A DNA stretch of 6,102 nt. Source: CAKSQF01 sp051867925 (lineage in GTDB: Bacteria; Bacillota; Clostridia; Oscillospirales; CAG-272). The notes below the pieces were generated by a model. That model ran no database searches. It saw nothing but the letters and a program-made list of their open reading frames with translations, and had not been told where the DNA came from. The DNA lies in assembly GCA_051867925.1 (NCBI GenBank), contig JBJDZI010000119.1, positions 1-6,102 of the forward strand, given 5' to 3'. This document shows positions 6,061 to 6,102 of the stretch, one piece after another (positions within the stretch are counted from its first letter, which is position 1; each line of letters opens with the position of its first letter). Both the position numbers and the translations under genes were made by a program.

Positions 6061-6102
6061 TGTCGAAAAAGTTAACGAGAATACTGGAGGAAGGGGAAAA
6101 CC
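6061..6102 (-). repeat. 42-bp inverted repeat, right copy
   Basis: This is the exact reverse complement of 13-54 and runs to the last base of the window, so its outer boundary is unknown. Read outward, it and the left copy share an open frame of about 13-17 codons, too short to call a gene. The sequence between the two copies holds four intact genes and no transposase. Confidence 0.9.

Noticed and set aside
13..6102. Composite transposon bounded by the inverted repeats
   Set aside because: There is no transposase, integrase or target-site duplication, and the cargo includes a housekeeping gene. The repeat is better explained as a dispersed intergenic element or contig-edge repeat.

Overview
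The window looks like chromosomal DNA of a low-to-mid-GC Gram-positive anaerobe of the Bacillota, most likely class Clostridia (perhaps Oscillospirales). The reasons are near-consensus SigA-type promoters with 17-bp spacers, purine-rich Shine-Dalgarno sites, a standard-length bacterial GuaB, a MacB/FtsX-type ABC pair, and intergenic repeats of the 'CATCCTGAGC...GTCGAAGGA' kind. The taxonomy is inferred from style, not from a marker gene.

Layout. Positions 1-427 carry no credible gene and are a mosaic of repeats and hairpins: a 42-bp repeat arm (13-54), a GC hairpin (64-85), further hairpins (148-165, 170-215, 313-353) and part of a dispersed intergenic repeat (222-304). A strong promoter (366-394) then drives a HAD-family phosphatase (428-1081). 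An exact-consensus promoter (1132-1160) drives guaB, IMP dehydrogenase (1231-2694). A strong hairpin (2727-2752) lies just after guaB and just before the ribosome binding site of a two-gene ABC operon. That operon encodes an 814-residue, 8-TM tandem FtsX/MacB-like permease (2773-5217) and, overlapping it by 8 nt, its ATPase (5210-5986). The tail after the ATPase holds two hairpins and a second, inverted, perfect copy of the 42-bp repeat (6061-6102) that runs to the end of the window.

The three transcription units look functionally independent: phosphate-ester metabolism or housekeeping, the committed step of guanine nucleotide synthesis, and a mechanotransmission-type ABC complex of unknown substrate. 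The ABC pair has no visible promoter of its own, so it probably depends on read-through of the guaB hairpin.

The most unusual structure lies at the two ends. An identical 42-bp sequence in inverted orientation is followed inward, on each side, by a 22-nt hairpin whose sequence differs but whose pairing is preserved. This is the signature of a structured multicopy repeat family. I found no evidence of a new defence system, CRISPR array, RNA gene or transposase here; the coding content is ordinary.
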